64,000 bases of DNA, taken from positions 1-64,000 of the forward strand of contig JACQWX010000103.1 in assembly GCA_016209035.1 (NCBI GenBank). The letters are read 5' to 3'. Source of the DNA: Elusimicrobiota bacterium (GTDB lineage Bacteria > Elusimicrobiota > Elusimicrobia > UBA1565 > UBA9628). Below, one piece after another: positions 24,751 through 34,069 of the stretch (the first letter of the stretch is position 1; each line of letters begins with the position of its first letter). The notes under the pieces were generated by a model. That model was not told the DNA's origin, did not search any database, and worked only from the letters and a program-made list of their open reading frames with translations. Made by a program: the position numbers and the translations under genes.

Positions 24751-26369
24751 CGTGCCTGACGCGCCGGCCCGGCCCAGGCTCCGGCGCGGCGTGGATCCAG
24801 CCGGGGGCGTTTCGTTCCCTGGTGCGGGCCTACCTCCTCATGGACCTGCGCAAACAGCACGCTGCGCAGGCCGCGGCCGCCGGCCCAGGCTCCTGGGTGA
24901 CGCCTCTCTACTGGGTCGTCGCGCATTCCCTCGCCGCCTCCGCCATCCTGTCGGTCGCCCTGTTCGGCCGCGTGAACGCCCGTCTCTTCGCGCTGGCCGG
25001 GATATCGGCCTCCATGCTGCTCATGGCCGTCTCCCTCGTGGTGGAGTTCCGCGAGGCGATCCTGGACCTCGACGACGCCCTCGCGATCGGCAGCCGGCCG
25101 GTCCTGCCGAGCACGCACGCCGCCGCGCGCTGCGCGAACGCGGCCGCCTACACCCTGCTCCTGACGACCGCCCTCAACCTGTTCCCGGCCATCGTCGGGT
25201 CCGGATTGCGAGACGGGGGGTGGAGGTTCCTTGTCTCCTACGCGGCGGCTTCCCTTGCCGCCAACCTGGCGATCACGGCGCTCGCTTTGATCCTGATGTC
25301 GCTCTTGACGCGGGTCGCAGGATCCCGCGCGGCGGGCGTCTTGGCCTGGGCTCAGACGATCGTGGTCATGGCCGGCTTCTACGGGGCCCAGATGGTGTTT
25401 CGAGATCCGACCCAGGGGCTGGCATGGTGGGCCTACAACTTGCCGGGCTGGGTCTGGTGGCTGCCGCCGGCGTGGTTCGCGGCGTTCGTCGGCCGAACCT
25501 GCGGGGGCCCGGGCTGGACCGAGGCGGCCGCGGCCTGCGGCGGGGTCCTAGCCCTGGGAGCCATCTGGGCCGCCGCGATCCGGACACTGTCGAGATCCCT
25601 CCCGCGCCTCTCCGAGGCCGGGAGTTCCGCCCCGGGCCGGTCCGGCCTCCTTGGGAGCGGACTCCTCTGGCGCCGGCATTGGGCGTCGGCGATGTTCCGC
25701 TCGCGGGAGACGGCCGCGGGCTTTCGCTTGGCCTGGCTGATGCTCCGCAGAGATCCGGACATGATCGGGCGCAGCCTGCCGGCCTTGGGTTCGGCGGCCG
25801 CGGGACTCGCGCTCGGACTCTTCTCCGGCCACGCGGCCGACCCGTTCACGGAGCCGGGAGCGCCGAGCATCATGTCCTTCGTAAGCCTCCACCTGGTCGT
25901 CTTGGCCGTGCCTTCCGCGCTGCATTCCTTGTCCTTCAGCCGGGACCACGAGGCGGCATGGGTCCTCCGGTCCGCTCCGATCCGGGAACCGGCGCGCGTA
26001 GCGGCGGGGCTGGAGTGGGCGGTCCACTTCGGCCTCATCGCGCCGACCCTGGCGGTCCTCTTCGTCGTTCTGGCATGGTCATGGAACGACTGTCTCCATG
26101 CCGGCGTTCATTGCGGGACCGGGTTTGCGCTGGCCTTGGCGGCCGGGAGCCTTTCCTCCGGGCTCCTGCGCGGCCGCCCCCCCTTTTCGCGGCCGTCGGC
26201 ATACGGATCTCTGGGCGGGCCGATCCTCTTGCATCAGGCCGTCCTGGCCGCTGCCCTCGCCGCGGCGGGCTTTCTCCAGGCCCTCGCCTATCGCTCGGGG
26301 GCAGGGACGGCGCTCTTGTGCCTCGCGGCGTGCGCGCTGGCGGCTGCTCTGCTGGGCGGCCATGGCTGA
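24747..26369 (+). CDS. ABC transporter permease, ABC-2-like
   Basis: 540 residues with about 12 hydrophobic segments split in two halves by a soluble loop near 290-330. The ATG overlaps the ATPase stop (ATGA). No substrate-binding protein gene is present, which favours export. The sequence is divergent; I recognise only the general ABC-2/EcsB-like layout. It is followed by an overlapping gene for a one-helix protein, so the three form one transporter unit. Confidence 0.7.
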   Translation: MTCLTRRPGPGSGAAWIQPGAFRSLVRAYLLMDLRKQHAAQAAAAGPGSWVTPLYWVVAHSLAASAILSVALFGRVNARLFALAGISASMLLMAVSLVVEFREAILDLDDALAIGSRPVLPSTHAAARCANAAAYTLLLTTALNLFPAIVGSGLRDGGWRFLVSYAAASLAANLAITALALILMSLLTRVAGSRAAGVLAWAQTIVVMAGFYGAQMVFRDPTQGLAWWAYNLPGWVWWLPPAWFAAFVGRTCGGPGWTEAAAACGGVLALGAIWAAAIRTLSRSLPRLSEAGSSAPGRSGLLGSGLLWRRHWASAMFRSRETAAGFRLAWLMLRRDPDMIGRSLPALGSAAAGLALGLFSGHAADPFTEPGAPSIMSFVSLHLVVLAVPSALHSLSFSRDHEAAWVLRSAPIREPARVAAGLEWAVHFGLIAPTLAVLFVVLAWSWNDCLHAGVHCGTGFALALAAGSLSSGLLRGRPPFSRPSAYGSLGGPILLHQAVLAAALAAAGFLQALAYRSGAGTALLCLAACALAAALLGGHG

Positions 26370-27039
26370 CCGCGGGGCGGGGAGCGCCCCCCAGGCCGTC
26401 GGGAGACAGCTGAGGTTCATGGGCCTGACCTTCATCGTGGCGGCTGCCGCGGCGGCCCTGATCGCGTCCCAGCGCCCCGCCTTCGAACAGCGCATCGGGG
26501 AGAGCTACTCTCCCCTGCCGGCGCGATGGGCCGCGATCAGGGACGGCCTGCGGTCCGGCGGCTTTGCCCCCGAGTCCCTTCGCGCTCAGCCTCGGGCCGC
26601 GAAACTGGCGCTATACGAACAGTGGATGCTCGAGCCGGAGCCGGACCCCGCCATGGCGCGCCGGCTGGCCGAGGCGCACCCCGGCCTCTACGTCGGCCGC
26701 GCGGAGAGAACTCTCGTGTGCGGCAGCGATTCGCAGAAGACGCGGGCCGTGGAGTTCATCCTGGCGGCCGGCGGTCCCTGGGGGCTCTCCGCCCTCCGGC
26801 GCGCCCGCGCCTGGCACGCAGGGGACGGCCGGATCCGCCGCCGCATCGAGGATGCCGTCGCCCGGCTGGAGGAGGGGGGAGGACCGAGCGCTGCGTTCCC
26901 CCGATCAGGCCGGCGAGGAGGGCAGACGCATCAACCCGTTCACGAACCGGTTGAAGATCACGATGGTCGCCGCCAGGACGACCACGGTCGCCCACCCCAT
27001 GGCGGAGTCTCCCCCATAGGCCCAGTGGACCCCGAGTAG
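26362..27039 (+). CDS. One-helix membrane-anchored protein of the ABC unit
   Basis: 225 residues. An N-terminal membrane helix (MGLTFIVAAAAAALIAS) is followed by a soluble, helical domain rich in Arg and Ala. The start overlaps the permease end by 8 bp, so translation is coupled. The last 45 codons run antisense through the 3' end of the next minus-strand gene, and their His/Arg-rich composition looks unconstrained. The true functional part may end near 26890. No family is recognised. Confidence 0.5.
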   Translation: MADRGAGSAPQAVGRQLRFMGLTFIVAAAAAALIASQRPAFEQRIGESYSPLPARWAAIRDGLRSGGFAPESLRAQPRAAKLALYEQWMLEPEPDPAMARRLAEAHPGLYVGRAERTLVCGSDSQKTRAVEFILAAGGPWGLSALRRARAWHAGDGRIRRRIEDAVARLEEGGGPSAAFPRSGRRGGQTHQPVHEPVEDHDGRRQDDHGRPPHGGVSPIGPVDPE

Positions 27040-27411
27040 GATGACGGCGAAGGAGCTCGAAATGAGCGTCGAGTCCCGCGGGGACTGGTAGACCGCGATT
27101 CCGATCGACATCAAGAGGAACAGCAGCCACGCCAGGGGCCAATAGTTGTAAAGCATCATGAGCAGGCAGATGTTGACGGCGTAGTTGGACGCCACGCGCA
27201 GGGAGCGGACCATGCCCAAATGGAGTCGGAGCAGGCGGACTGAAAGGTAGTTCATCGTGACCGAATAGACCAGGAGCACGGCGGTCGCGATCGCCACGGG
27301 GCGGGGCAGCTGGGCGACCACGAAGGCCGGGGCCACGATGATCACCGCCAGCGGGGTCAAATGGTTGTTGACGTGGCTCACGATCCGCGCGCTTCCGGGT
27401 TTGATCGGCAT
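26905..27411 (-). CDS. Multi-pass membrane protein
   Basis: 168 residues with about five membrane helices (PLAVIIVAPAFVVAQL, AVNICLLMMLYNYWPLAWLLF, WATVVVLAATIVIFNRFV). A perfect AGGAGGTG Shine-Dalgarno lies about 4 nt before the ATG. It overlaps the 3' end of the plus-strand gene by 135 bp, tail to tail. The function is unknown. Nothing is recognised in the 137 bp between it and the HTH gene apart from that gene's promoter. Confidence 0.65.
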   Translation of the reverse strand: MPIKPGSARIVSHVNNHLTPLAVIIVAPAFVVAQLPRPVAIATAVLLVYSVTMNYLSVRLLRLHLGMVRSLRVASNYAVNICLLMMLYNYWPLAWLLFLLMSIGIAVYQSPRDSTLISSSFAVILLGVHWAYGGDSAMGWATVVVLAATIVIFNRFVNGLMRLPSSPA

Positions 27412-27513
27412 CGAGCACCTCCTGGAACGGCACTGAACCCTCGGCAGATTCTACAAACTTTTCGGATTCGGAGCAGGGCGTCCGGGGGCGTGGCGGGCCG
27501 TACCAAGTAATCT

Positions 27514-27542
27514 TTTACCGACCGGTCAAAAAATGGTGTAAT
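27514..27542 (+). promoter_or_regulatory. Promoter of the nitrogenase-like operon, with palindromic spacer
   Basis: TTTACC at 27514-27519, 17-nt spacer, extended -10 TGGTGTAAT with hexamer TGTAAT at 27537-27542. Only 6 nt lie between the -10 and the ATG at 27549, so the mRNA should be leaderless. The spacer holds the 8-bp palindrome GACCGGTC (27520-27527), a possible operator for the HTH protein encoded first in the operon. Confidence 0.6.
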
Positions 27543-27548
27543 CCATCC

Positions 27549-27737
27549 ATGAAGCCAAACGACCTTTTGACTACGCCGATGACCTGCGAGGCGCTGGGGA
27601 TCACCCGGCCCACCCTCTATGCCTGGATCCGGCAGGGCAAGATCAACCCTTGGGCGAGGCTTGGCGGGCAGTCGGCCTGGTTCTTCCTGAAGAACGAAGT
27701 CGAGAAGGCCAAGGGCAGGAAGTATCAGAGGACATGA
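27549..27737 (+). CDS. Small helix-turn-helix (MerR/excisionase-type) DNA-binding protein
   Basis: 62 residues. The whole protein is one winged HTH of the HTH_17/MerR-like kind: TCEALGITRPTLYAWIRQGK, then a wing GGQSAWFF. It lacks an effector domain. It is the first gene of the nitrogenase-like operon and its stop overlaps the next start (ATGA), so it is probably the local regulator. A palindrome in its own promoter is a candidate site. Similar small proteins act as recombination directionality factors, but no integrase is nearby. Confidence 0.75.
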   Translation: MKPNDLLTTPMTCEALGITRPTLYAWIRQGKINPWARLGGQSAWFFLKNEVEKAKGRKYQRT

Positions 27738-28879
27738 CCATGCCCAGGAGCCGCTCCCGCAAGACCAAGGACCAGGGCGGCCGCTTGGACCTTCCCTTCG
27801 CCGAGGGCGCGCGCCTGGGCCTCAACGCCGTCCCGGACCTGCTCTTGGACGGGAAAGGGGCGGGAGGGCTCTGCGGCCGCGGCGAGGGCCTGCTCGCCAG
27901 ACACGACCGGGCCTCCACGCTCCCCTCCCGCAAGGAAGGCAAGGGCATGCATCGCCTAAATCTCGAGCTGCCGGGGAAAGGGGCGGGGGACTGGCTCGAC
28001 GGATACGCCGCCGCGCTCAAGGCCCTGGCGGCGCAGATGGACCTCGGCGGCGCGGCGCCTAAGGCCGGGAACGTCGCTTTGGTCGGCTACCTGATGGACC
28101 GCAACGAGGGCGACCACCTCGGCAACGTCCGAGAGCTCGAGCGCATGCTGGCCGCGCTGGGCCTCAAGGCGGTCTCCGTGTGGCTTTCAGGCCGTCCTTA
28201 TGAGTCCCTGGCCGAGGCTCGGCACGCGGCCGCGGTCGTGTCCCTGCCCCACGGGCGAGAGGCGGGCAGGGTGTTGGCCAAGCGGCTCGGCGTGAAGCTG
28301 GTCGAGGCGGAGCTGCCCTTTGGGCTGGACAGGACGAGGCGGTTCATGGAACGGCTGGGAAAGGAATTCGGAAAGCAGAAGGAGGCGGCCGATTTCATCA
28401 AGCAGGAGCTTGATGAAATCGTGCCGAGATTGGAATGGAGCGTGCCGCACGCGTTCTTGAACCGCAGGTTCGCCTTCGCCGGGGACCCGCACTACGGCCC
28501 AGCGTTCGCGGAGCTCATCGCCGAGCTCGGCGGAGTGATGGCCGGCATGCTCCTGACGGCCGGTCCGCATCATCTGGCGAAGGCGCAGCGCGAGGCCTTG
28601 GAGAAGTCGCAGACGGCGTGGTTCGAGCCGGAGGCCAAGGCGGTGCGCAAGCGCTGGAACGACAAGTTCTGGAGCGGGGTGGATCTCCTGGTCGCCACCA
28701 CGCAGCTGCTCGAGATTGTCAAGCCAGCCACAGGCTGGCTTGAGATGGGCTACCCGTCGTACCTGACCCATGCCCCGCTGGAGGACCCCTTCCTCGGGTT
28801 CCAAGGCTGCCTGGGGTTCCTGTCCAAGGCCGCCACGGAGACGGCCAAAGGCTTCTGTCTGAAGGCGGGCGCGGCGTGA
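27734..28879 (+). CDS. Nitrogenase component 1 K-like subunit, shortened paralogue
   Basis: 381 residues. It is closely related to the K-like protein at 30620: DWLDGYAA, GYLMDRNEGDH, WLSGRPYESLAEARHA, VSLPHGREAGRVLAKRLG, VEAELPFGL. Between RHD (56-58) and the shared DWLDGY it is 62 residues shorter. That removes the segment holding Cys114 of the paralogue (MPMC) and its surrounding nucleotide-fold strand. Only one Cys (Cys47) remains near the first ligand site, two residues out of register. It therefore probably cannot hold a normal shared cluster and may be a scaffold or regulatory copy. It is coupled on both sides by 4-bp overlaps. Confidence 0.72.
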   Translation: MTMPRSRSRKTKDQGGRLDLPFAEGARLGLNAVPDLLLDGKGAGGLCGRGEGLLARHDRASTLPSRKEGKGMHRLNLELPGKGAGDWLDGYAAALKALAAQMDLGGAAPKAGNVALVGYLMDRNEGDHLGNVRELERMLAALGLKAVSVWLSGRPYESLAEARHAAAVVSLPHGREAGRVLAKRLGVKLVEAELPFGLDRTRRFMERLGKEFGKQKEAADFIKQELDEIVPRLEWSVPHAFLNRRFAFAGDPHYGPAFAELIAELGGVMAGMLLTAGPHHLAKAQREALEKSQTAWFEPEAKAVRKRWNDKFWSGVDLLVATTQLLEIVKPATGWLEMGYPSYLTHAPLEDPFLGFQGCLGFLSKAATETAKGFCLKAGAA

Positions 28880-30627
28880 GTTGGATCGCTGACCCATCGG
28901 CCGAGGAGCGCCACCTCGTGGCGGGCCCCAAGGCCATGGCGGATCTCGCGGCCTTGCTCGGGCTGGGCGGGGATTGGCGCTTGGAGGCCGCGTGCGCCCA
29001 GGGGCGGCGCAACGTGCGGCTGGCCTTGAGGAGAGGGGGCGCGGTCGAGGACGGGGGCCGCAGGCTGGTGTTCTACCTCGTGCCGAGGGACTCTTCGGGC
29101 GCGTCCGGCATCTCTTTGTCCATCGAGGGACCAAGCGGACCCGCGGTCACGAAGCTCCTCGGGGTCCTGGCGGCGCGGCTCGGGGCCCGGACCTTGGAGG
29201 ATGTCGTGCTCCTCATGGAGGCGGACCCGGCCTCCTTCGCGGAGAGAAGGGCGGCCGGCCGCGGCGAGGACAACCTGAAGGTCCCCTATGTCGGCTCGCC
29301 GTTCGGGCTCCAGGATGCGGGCTGGAGGAACTTCTACGGCGACCAGGACTTCGAGGTGCTCCTGGGGGTGCCGGAGTGCACCTACGACAGGACCTTGACC
29401 CTCGAATACGCGGACCTCGAATGCTTCTACGCCCGGCCGGAGCTCGACGTCCGCCGGTGGTCGTTCCTGGACTGGCCCAACGACAAGGAAGACGAGATCG
29501 GCGGCGGCAGGAGCGCCGCCATCGCGATCGAGCTCGACGAGAAGGACATGATCCTGGGGACCACGGAGAAAGCCGACGCCGTGGTTGCCAAGGTCCGGGA
29601 GCTCACCGCGGCCGGTCACTACCTGGTCGTGTGCCATCTATGCACGCCCATCGTCATGGGCGAGGACCTCTGCGGCCTGGCCCGCCGCGTCGAGAAGATC
29701 GTGGGCTGCAAGCCGGTAAGCTGGAGCCAGAAGGACCGCGACAACCTGGACAACTTCGGGGAGTTCCTGCGCGAGACCCTGGGGGCGCCCGGCTTCTTCG
29801 ACGGCCCGGCCGACCCCTCCGCCGTGAACCTGTTCCACTTCCCCGAGCCCTACCGCAAGGCGGAGCTGGCCCCCTTCCTGGAGGATATCGGCGTCAAGGT
29901 GAACGCCGCGGTCTTCCCCATGATGGATTTCCCGTCCGTCGAGAGGCTCCCGAAGGCCGTCTCGCAGGTCTTCTGCGAGCGGTCGTCCTACCCGGTCAAG
30001 CTCAAGGAGCTGCTGGGCCGCGCGGGCAGGAAGATCGTCTCCGTCCCCGCGCCCTACGGCCTCGCCGGCGCCAAGGCCTGCCTGGGGCTCATCGCGGCGG
30101 CGGCGGGCCGCGCCCAGGCGTTCGAGGCCGCCTGGGCCGAGCGCATGGCGGGCGTCATGCCGGTCTGGGAGGAGAAGAAGGCCCGGGCCGCGGAGCATCG
30201 GGTGGCGTTCGTGGTCTCCGAGGCGACCCTGCCGCGCCTGTTCCAGGTGCGCTACGGGTTCGGGGCCCCGATGGCGACCATGGTGGCCGAGATGGGCTTC
30301 GGCATCGACTTCCTCTATTATGACCCGCATGGGGAGCGCCCTTGCGCGCCGAAGGAAACGCCTTCGGCGCGGATGAAGTCGTTCCGCGGTCCATGGGAGT
30401 TGGACGAGTTGTTGGCCCAGGGCGACTTCCAGGCCGTCTATTCGGACATCTGCTTCGACTGGCGCATCACCAAGGCGGGCAAGGCCCGGTTCTCGAGCCG
30501 GAATTTCGACATGGGGATCGGAGGGGCGATGCGCGCCTTCGAGGGCCTCCTGGGCGCGTGCGGCATGCCCTTCTACAAGCGCTACGCGCCCCACCTGGCG
30601 CGGGTCCCGCGGAGGATCCATGTCTAG
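28876..30627 (+). CDS. Nitrogenase component 1 D-like subunit
   Basis: 583 residues. An N-terminal region of about 150 residues is not seen in NifD. The nitrogenase-type fold follows, with DLECFYARPE (Cys183) and CHLCTPIVMGEDLCGL (Cys253, Cys256, Cys266). The latter aligns by pattern with the NifD Cys154 strand (CxxxxIGDD). The C-terminal FQAVYSDICFDWRITKAGKA matches the D half of the fusion at 47264. No FeMo-cofactor His/Cys pair can be assigned. The GTG start overlaps the previous stop (GTGA). It presumably pairs with the next gene product. Confidence 0.78.
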   Translation: MSWIADPSAEERHLVAGPKAMADLAALLGLGGDWRLEAACAQGRRNVRLALRRGGAVEDGGRRLVFYLVPRDSSGASGISLSIEGPSGPAVTKLLGVLAARLGARTLEDVVLLMEADPASFAERRAAGRGEDNLKVPYVGSPFGLQDAGWRNFYGDQDFEVLLGVPECTYDRTLTLEYADLECFYARPELDVRRWSFLDWPNDKEDEIGGGRSAAIAIELDEKDMILGTTEKADAVVAKVRELTAAGHYLVVCHLCTPIVMGEDLCGLARRVEKIVGCKPVSWSQKDRDNLDNFGEFLRETLGAPGFFDGPADPSAVNLFHFPEPYRKAELAPFLEDIGVKVNAAVFPMMDFPSVERLPKAVSQVFCERSSYPVKLKELLGRAGRKIVSVPAPYGLAGAKACLGLIAAAAGRAQAFEAAWAERMAGVMPVWEEKKARAAEHRVAFVVSEATLPRLFQVRYGFGAPMATMVAEMGFGIDFLYYDPHGERPCAPKETPSARMKSFRGPWELDELLAQGDFQAVYSDICFDWRITKAGKARFSSRNFDMGIGGAMRAFEGLLGACGMPFYKRYAPHLARVPRRIHV

Positions 30628-31957
30628 GACCAGGGTCAAGGCTCCTGAGAAGCCCGGGCTCGGCGTGCGGCTGAACATCCCCTACCTGCAGGGGACCTAC
30701 CTGGCCTTGAACGCCATCCCGGACGCCTATTTCCTGGGCGACGGGCCGAGCTGCGTCTTCGCCAAGGCCGAGCAGGTCCACGGCAGGCACGACCTGTTCT
30801 CCAACCTCCTCTCCTGCGGGTGCGACCACCGGGTCCAGTACACCGGGGTCAACGTCTTCACCATCGCCGGGAACTTCGAGGCCGGCATCATGGCGGCCAT
30901 GAAGCGGATCGCCTCCTGGCCCGGCTGCGGCGTGTTCTTCATGGGTTCGATGCCGATGTGCAGCATCGCGGGCACGGACTACGAGCGGCTCCTGAGGGAG
31001 GCTCTCGGGAGCAAGGCCAAGCCCTCCTTCCTTCTCCCGCGCCGGTCGGCCGTGTACGGGGACTGGCTCGACGGCTACGCGGCCATGCTCTCGACCATGG
31101 CGGCCGGGATGGACCTGTCGGGCGCCCAGCCGCGGGCCGGGGAAGTGGCGCTAGTGGGGTACTTCATGGACCGCAACGAGGGCGACCATCACGGCAACGT
31201 GGTCGAGCTCGAGCGGATGCTGAGGGCCTTGGGGCTGGGGTCCGCGTCCATCTGGCTGTCGGGCCGCCCGTACGAGTCCCTGCGCGAGGCGCGGCATGCC
31301 GAGGCCGTCATTTCCCTGCCTCACGGACGCGAGGCCGGGAAGGTCTTGGCGCGGCGTCTGGGGGTGAAGTTGGTGGAGGCCGAACTGCCGTTCGGTCTGG
31401 AGGCGAGCAAGCGGTTCATCGTCCGGCTCGGCAAGGAGCTCGGGCGCGAGCGCGCCGCCCGGGACTTCATCGAGGGCGAGGCGGAGGTAGCCGCCTCGCA
31501 GCTCGAGAGGTTCGCGCCCGCCGCGTTCGGCGGACGCAAGTTCACGTTCTGCGGCGACCCGCACCACGCGTGCGGGTTCGTCGAGCAGGTGGAGGGCTTC
31601 GGGGGCCGGGTCGCGAGCATGCTCCTCATCGGCGGGGAGCACCACGCGACCGAGGCCCAGAGGGGTGCGCTCCTGTCCCATCCCATGACCGTGTTCGAGC
31701 CCATGACGGCCGAGGTCGAGGCCGGCTGGGGCCGCGACGAAGGCATCGACCTGGTGGTGTCGAACACCCTGGCGCTCAAGTACACGCTCGGGGAGAGAGG
31801 CGCCTGGCTGGAGTTGGGCTTCCCGTCCGCGTACACGCATTTCCTGAAGGATGAGCCGTTCCTGGGACCGCGCGGCGCGGTGCGGTTCCTGGCCCGCGCG
31901 GCCAACGAGCTCGCCCGGGGTCTCTACATGGGCAAGCCCAGCGAGGGGGCTCCTTGA
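30620..31957 (+). CDS. Nitrogenase component 1 K-like subunit
   Basis: 445 residues. Cys45 (GDGPSCVFAKAEQVHGRHD) matches the NifK Cys70 context and Cys114 (SMPMCSIAGTDY) the Cys153 context. The Cys95-equivalent position reads VNVFTIAGN, without Cys; Cys66, Cys68 and Cys103 lie near it. The rest is the Rossmann-like repeat with FMDRNEGDHHGNVVELE. It overlaps the D-like gene by 8 bp. I infer a D-K heterodimer carrying an Fe-S cluster at the interface with a changed ligand set. Confidence 0.78.
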   Translation: MSRTRVKAPEKPGLGVRLNIPYLQGTYLALNAIPDAYFLGDGPSCVFAKAEQVHGRHDLFSNLLSCGCDHRVQYTGVNVFTIAGNFEAGIMAAMKRIASWPGCGVFFMGSMPMCSIAGTDYERLLREALGSKAKPSFLLPRRSAVYGDWLDGYAAMLSTMAAGMDLSGAQPRAGEVALVGYFMDRNEGDHHGNVVELERMLRALGLGSASIWLSGRPYESLREARHAEAVISLPHGREAGKVLARRLGVKLVEAELPFGLEASKRFIVRLGKELGRERAARDFIEGEAEVAASQLERFAPAAFGGRKFTFCGDPHHACGFVEQVEGFGGRVASMLLIGGEHHATEAQRGALLSHPMTVFEPMTAEVEAGWGRDEGIDLVVSNTLALKYTLGERGAWLELGFPSAYTHFLKDEPFLGPRGAVRFLARAANELARGLYMGKPSEGAP

Positions 31958-32895
31958 TCCGCAGGCTCGAGTTCCACGTCTCCTACGCCTGCGTGCAGAG
32001 CTGCCTCTTCTGCTCGGAGTCGGACCGGCTCAGGCGCTGGAGCGGCGTTCCGGTGACCGCCGCCGAGATGGCCCGGGTCCTCGCCACCAAGCGCAGGCAG
32101 GGCTTCGACCACGTCACCTTCACGGGCGGCGAGCCCACCCTGGCCCCGGGTTTCCTCGGGGCGCTCAAGGCCGCCAAGGGCCTGGGCTACACGACCTACG
32201 TCACCTCGAACGGCTGCCGGCTCTGCGAGCCCGGCTTCGCTTCCCGGGCCCTTGGGCTCATCGACGAGCTGTGCCTCTCGGCCCACGGGGACTCGGCCGG
32301 GCTGCACGACTCCCTGACGGGCCGGCCTGGCGGGTTCGAGGACCTGCTCCGGGCCTTCGAGCACGCGGGGCAGCGCAAGGGCCTATTCCTGCTGACCAAT
32401 ACGGTCGTGACCACGCGCAACTGGGACCGGATCGAGGACATCCTGGGGTTCATTCTGGGGTTGAAGGGCGTGCGGCATGTCCTGTTGTCGCATCTGGCTC
32501 CTGAGGGTAGGGGCTTAACGAATTACGCCGAACTCGCGGTCCCTTTTCAGGAATGGAAGAAGAAGCTTCCACGCCTGGCCGGTCTTGTCCGTCGTTCCCC
32601 CGTAACCCTGCGCTTCTTCGGCCTGCCCCTGTGCGTCCTGGGGCGGCGCCGGGACCTGTCGAACGACCTCTATTTCTCTCCGCGGGTGACGGTCGAGCGG
32701 GCGAGGCGCAAGGGCGGCGCGAGCTTGACCGAGATCACGAGCTTGAGGCCCACCCGGCGGCGGGCTCACCCCCGGGTCTGCGTCCGCTGCAAGGCGTTGG
32801 ATTCATGCGGAGGCGTGTTCGAGCGGCATCTGAAGGAATTCGGGGCGCGCGGCTTGGAGCCGATCCGCGGCTGGAGAGGACCGGATGGCGAGTGA
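31954..32895 (+). CDS. Radical SAM protein 1 of the nitrogenase-like cluster
   Basis: 313 residues. CVQSCLFC (Cys13, Cys17, Cys20) binds the SAM cluster and TFTGGEPTLAPGF the SAM amino group. A C-terminal Cys set, CVRCKALDSC, resembles a SPASM/twitch auxiliary cluster site. The TTG start overlaps the previous stop (TTGA) and has GAGGGG upstream. Its three sisters in the operon share the TNG-x5-PG and LHG elements in varied form, so they arose by duplication. Function: presumably modification of a cofactor or peptide used by the reductase. Confidence 0.82.
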   Translation: MIRRLEFHVSYACVQSCLFCSESDRLRRWSGVPVTAAEMARVLATKRRQGFDHVTFTGGEPTLAPGFLGALKAAKGLGYTTYVTSNGCRLCEPGFASRALGLIDELCLSAHGDSAGLHDSLTGRPGGFEDLLRAFEHAGQRKGLFLLTNTVVTTRNWDRIEDILGFILGLKGVRHVLLSHLAPEGRGLTNYAELAVPFQEWKKKLPRLAGLVRRSPVTLRFFGLPLCVLGRRRDLSNDLYFSPRVTVERARRKGGASLTEITSLRPTRRRAHPRVCVRCKALDSCGGVFERHLKEFGARGLEPIRGWRGPDGE

Positions 32896-34069
32896 CGCTT
32901 CCGCCGCCGCAGAGAAGAGGCACTGGGTGAGGCTCACCCGCGCCTGCAATCAGCGGTGCCTGTTCTGCCACGACCGCGGGGCCCAGAACGGGAAGGCCTT
33001 GGCGTTCGAAGCCGTGAAGCGCGAGCTGGCCGCGGGCCGGAGGCTTGGCCTTCGGCGCGTGGTCTTGAGCGGAGGGGAGCCCACCCTCCATCCGCGGTTC
33101 CTCGACTTGGTAAGCCTGGCCCGGCGGCTGGGCTACGAGCACATCCAGACGGTCACCAACGGCCGGCGGTTCTGCTACCCAGGGTTCCTCAAGGAGGCCC
33201 TCGCCGCGGGCTTGGATGAGATCACCTTCTCCCTCCACGGCCACACCAGAGAGCTCCACGAGCGGCTGACCCGCGTCCCGGGCTCTTTCGTGCAGGCGGT
33301 GACGGCCCTCAAGGCCGCCCTGTCCATGCCCCGGCTCATCGTGAGCGTGGACGTGGTCATCAACGCCCTGAACCTGCCGGTCCTGCGGGAGCTCATGGAG
33401 TTCTTCGTCGCCCTGGGCGTGCGGGAGTTCGACCTGCTGGCCCTGGTGCCATTCGGCGACGCCTGGGAGAACCGTTCGGAGGTCTCTTGCGACCTGGCCG
33501 CTCCGGAGAACCTCTCAAGCCTGCGCCGGGCGCTGGAGCTCTCCCGGCGGCCCGACCTGCACGTCTTCACGAACCGGCTGGGACCTGAGCTCCTGGAAGG
33601 GTTCGAGGCGCTCATCCAGCCGCCCGAGAAGATACTCGATGAGGTGCGGGGGCGCCGGCATCTGTTCGCCAGCTGGCTCAATGGCGGCAAGCCGCCCGGC
33701 TGCGCCGGGGAACCCTGCCCACACTGCTTCCTCAGGGATTTCTGCCGGGACTTGGGAAGCCTGCTCAAGGAGGGGAGCCTGAAGGCCAAGGTCGGTACCC
33801 TGTGCCTGCGCCAGGAGCGCAGGGGGCCGGCCCGGCCGGTCGTGCCTGGCGAAAGGAAAACGACCGCGCCAGGGGGCCCCATGTTCCGGTTCTGCAAGAA
33901 GCGCGACATCGTCGCCTACGCCGAGTTCTTCATCCGCGCGCGGTATTTCGTGAAGGGCCGGGGCTGCCGCCGGTGCGCGTGGACCGGCCGGTGCGCGGGC
34001 ATCGCGGTCCAGGAGGCGAAGGCGAAGGGGTTCGGCGTCGTGAGCCCCGTGGGGACGGCCCATGGCTGA
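32885..34069 (+). CDS. Radical SAM protein 2 with two C-terminal Cys clusters
   Basis: 394 residues. CNQRCLFC (Cys21, Cys25, Cys28), LSGGEPTLHPRF, TNGRRFCYPGFL and SLHGHTRELHERLT mark the radical SAM barrel. The tail is longer than in the sisters and holds two Cys groups, CAGEPCPHCFLRDFC and CRRCAWTGRC, probably two auxiliary Fe-S clusters as in SPASM enzymes. The start overlaps the previous gene by 11 bp and the end overlaps the next by 8 bp. The substrate is unknown. Confidence 0.82.
   Translation: MASDASAAAEKRHWVRLTRACNQRCLFCHDRGAQNGKALAFEAVKRELAAGRRLGLRRVVLSGGEPTLHPRFLDLVSLARRLGYEHIQTVTNGRRFCYPGFLKEALAAGLDEITFSLHGHTRELHERLTRVPGSFVQAVTALKAALSMPRLIVSVDVVINALNLPVLRELMEFFVALGVREFDLLALVPFGDAWENRSEVSCDLAAPENLSSLRRALELSRRPDLHVFTNRLGPELLEGFEALIQPPEKILDEVRGRRHLFASWLNGGKPPGCAGEPCPHCFLRDFCRDLGSLLKEGSLKAKVGTLCLRQERRGPARPVVPGERKTTAPGGPMFRFCKKRDIVAYAEFFIRARYFVKGRGCRRCAWTGRCAGIAVQEAKAKGFGVVSPVGTAHG

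Noticed and set aside
27549-27737. Small HTH protein as a phage excisionase
   Set aside because: The fold matches, but there is no integrase, attachment site or phage gene next to it. It is coupled to the K-like gene, so a local regulator is more likely.
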